A DNA stretch of 5,043 nucleotides from Candidatus Bathyarchaeota archaeon (GTDB taxonomy: Archaea > Thermoproteota > Bathyarchaeia > RBG-16-48-13 > JAGMEO01), in assembly GCA_030602965.1 (NCBI GenBank), contig JAUVYS010000110.1:1-5043 (forward strand), in the 5' to 3' direction. Of this stretch, positions 4,576-5,043 are shown one piece after another. How positions within the stretch are numbered: the first letter of the stretch is position 1; each line of letters opens with the position of its first letter. Under the pieces are notes generated by a model. It did no database searches and was not told the origin of the DNA. It was given only the letters and a program-made list of their open reading frames with translations. The translations under genes were made by a program, and so were the position numbers.

Positions 4576-5043
4576 ATGAGCTTTAGGAATGACGGGTTCA
4601 AAAGAAGTAGACGCTGGTCCATTTTCAACGAGATTGATAAAATGTTTGAGGAAATGTTCAGAGAGAGCTTCGAGACTTTACCTAAAGAAATGTATAAGGA
4701 ACGTAAACTTCCTGACGGAAGCACCGTGAGAACTTTTGGACCAATAGTATATGGCTATTCTATGACCATGGGGCCGGATGGAAAACCTGTTATAAGAGAG
4801 TTTGGAAATCTAAAACAGTCACGCACCCGTGGACTGCCATTAGTTGGGGGACAACGAGAACCACTAGTAGATGTTATAACAGGCGATGAAATGGTGCAAG
4901 TAATAGCAGAAGTCCCTGGTGTTGAGAAAAAAGACATTAACCTAAGTGCAACCGAAAACAGTCTAACAATTTCAGTCGGCACCGAACTACAGAAATACTA
5001 TAAAGAAGTGTCCCTTCCAGTCGAAATCGATCCTGAAAGTGCC
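4576..5043 (+). CDS. hsp20: Hsp20/alpha-crystallin family small heat-shock protein (C-terminus cut by window edge)
   Basis: An ATP-independent cytoplasmic chaperone that holds unfolding proteins in large oligomers. The first 156 codons are present and the frame is open to the edge. The N-terminal arm (1-94) starts MSFRNDGFKRSRRWSIFNEI, has an amphipathic stretch IDKMFEEMFRESFE (20-33), and carries FGPIVYGYSMTMGPDGKP (54-71), a segment I associate with thaumarchaeal/bathyarchaeal Hsp20 proteins. The alpha-crystallin domain begins near residue 95 with REPLVDVI, then VIAEVPGVEKKDINL (109-123) and LTISV (130-134). The final YYKEVSLPVEIDPESA is inside the domain, so the remaining strands, the GVL motif and the C-terminal IxI tail are outside the window. 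The ATG has GTGAT (4567-4571) 4 bases upstream, a partial Shine-Dalgarno match. The 70-base gap from the six-helix gene holds its promoter. Confidence 0.93.
   Translation, partial: MSFRNDGFKRSRRWSIFNEIDKMFEEMFRESFETLPKEMYKERKLPDGSTVRTFGPIVYGYSMTMGPDGKPVIREFGNLKQSRTRGLPLVGGQREPLVDVITGDEMVQVIAEVPGVEKKDINLSATENSLTISVGTELQKYYKEVSLPVEIDPESA

Noticed and set aside
4755..4982. Minus-strand open frame of 75 codons near the right edge
   Set aside because: It is antisense to the Hsp20 coding sequence, which is clear from residue 54 onward.

Overview
The window reads as a compact, AT-rich stretch of an archaeal genome. The evidence is an archaeal-type S-adenosylmethionine synthetase, a single-domain Sm/LSm protein, a NucS/EndoMS mismatch endonuclease next to RadA recombinase, TATA-like boxes upstream of most transcription units, Shine-Dalgarno matches of the GGTGAT type, and frequent TTG/GTG starts. 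The wording of the LSm, RadA and Hsp20 proteins (for example DDYMN in LSm, GGHIVGHTSHTR in RadA, FGPIVYGYSMTMGPDGK in Hsp20) looks most like Thaumarchaeota/Bathyarchaeia (TACK) relatives. This placement is from memory of the families, not from a search.

Layout. Positions 1-1543 are a minus-strand block. In transcription order it holds a class I SAM-dependent methyltransferase (1543 to 965), an Sm-like RNA-binding protein (855 to 625) and the N-terminal 177 residues of AdoMet synthetase (532 to beyond the left edge). Each gene has its own TATA-like element, and a terminator-like hairpin separates LSm from the synthetase. Positions 1550-1664 are a divergent promoter region with an imperfect palindrome. 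Positions 1665-3475 are a plus-strand pair, nucS-radA, separated by 14 bases and very probably one mRNA for mismatch/branched-DNA cleavage and homologous recombination. A small three-helix membrane protein (3771 to 3499, minus) converges on radA and looks like an archaeal relative of EMC6, a subunit of the eukaryotic ER membrane protein insertase complex. Divergent from it is a six-helix membrane protein of unknown function (3906-4505, plus). The window ends inside an Hsp20 small heat-shock protein (4576 to the right edge), whose promoter region is rich in palindromes.

Together these are core-genome housekeeping functions: methyl-donor supply and use, RNA binding, DNA repair, membrane protein biogenesis and proteostasis. 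I see no mobile element, CRISPR array, tRNA or rRNA. No gene-free stretch exceeds 300 bases; the longest gaps are about 110-135 bases and are described as promoter regions. The observation most worth following is the EMC6-like protein. I found no convincing evidence for an entirely new multi-gene system.
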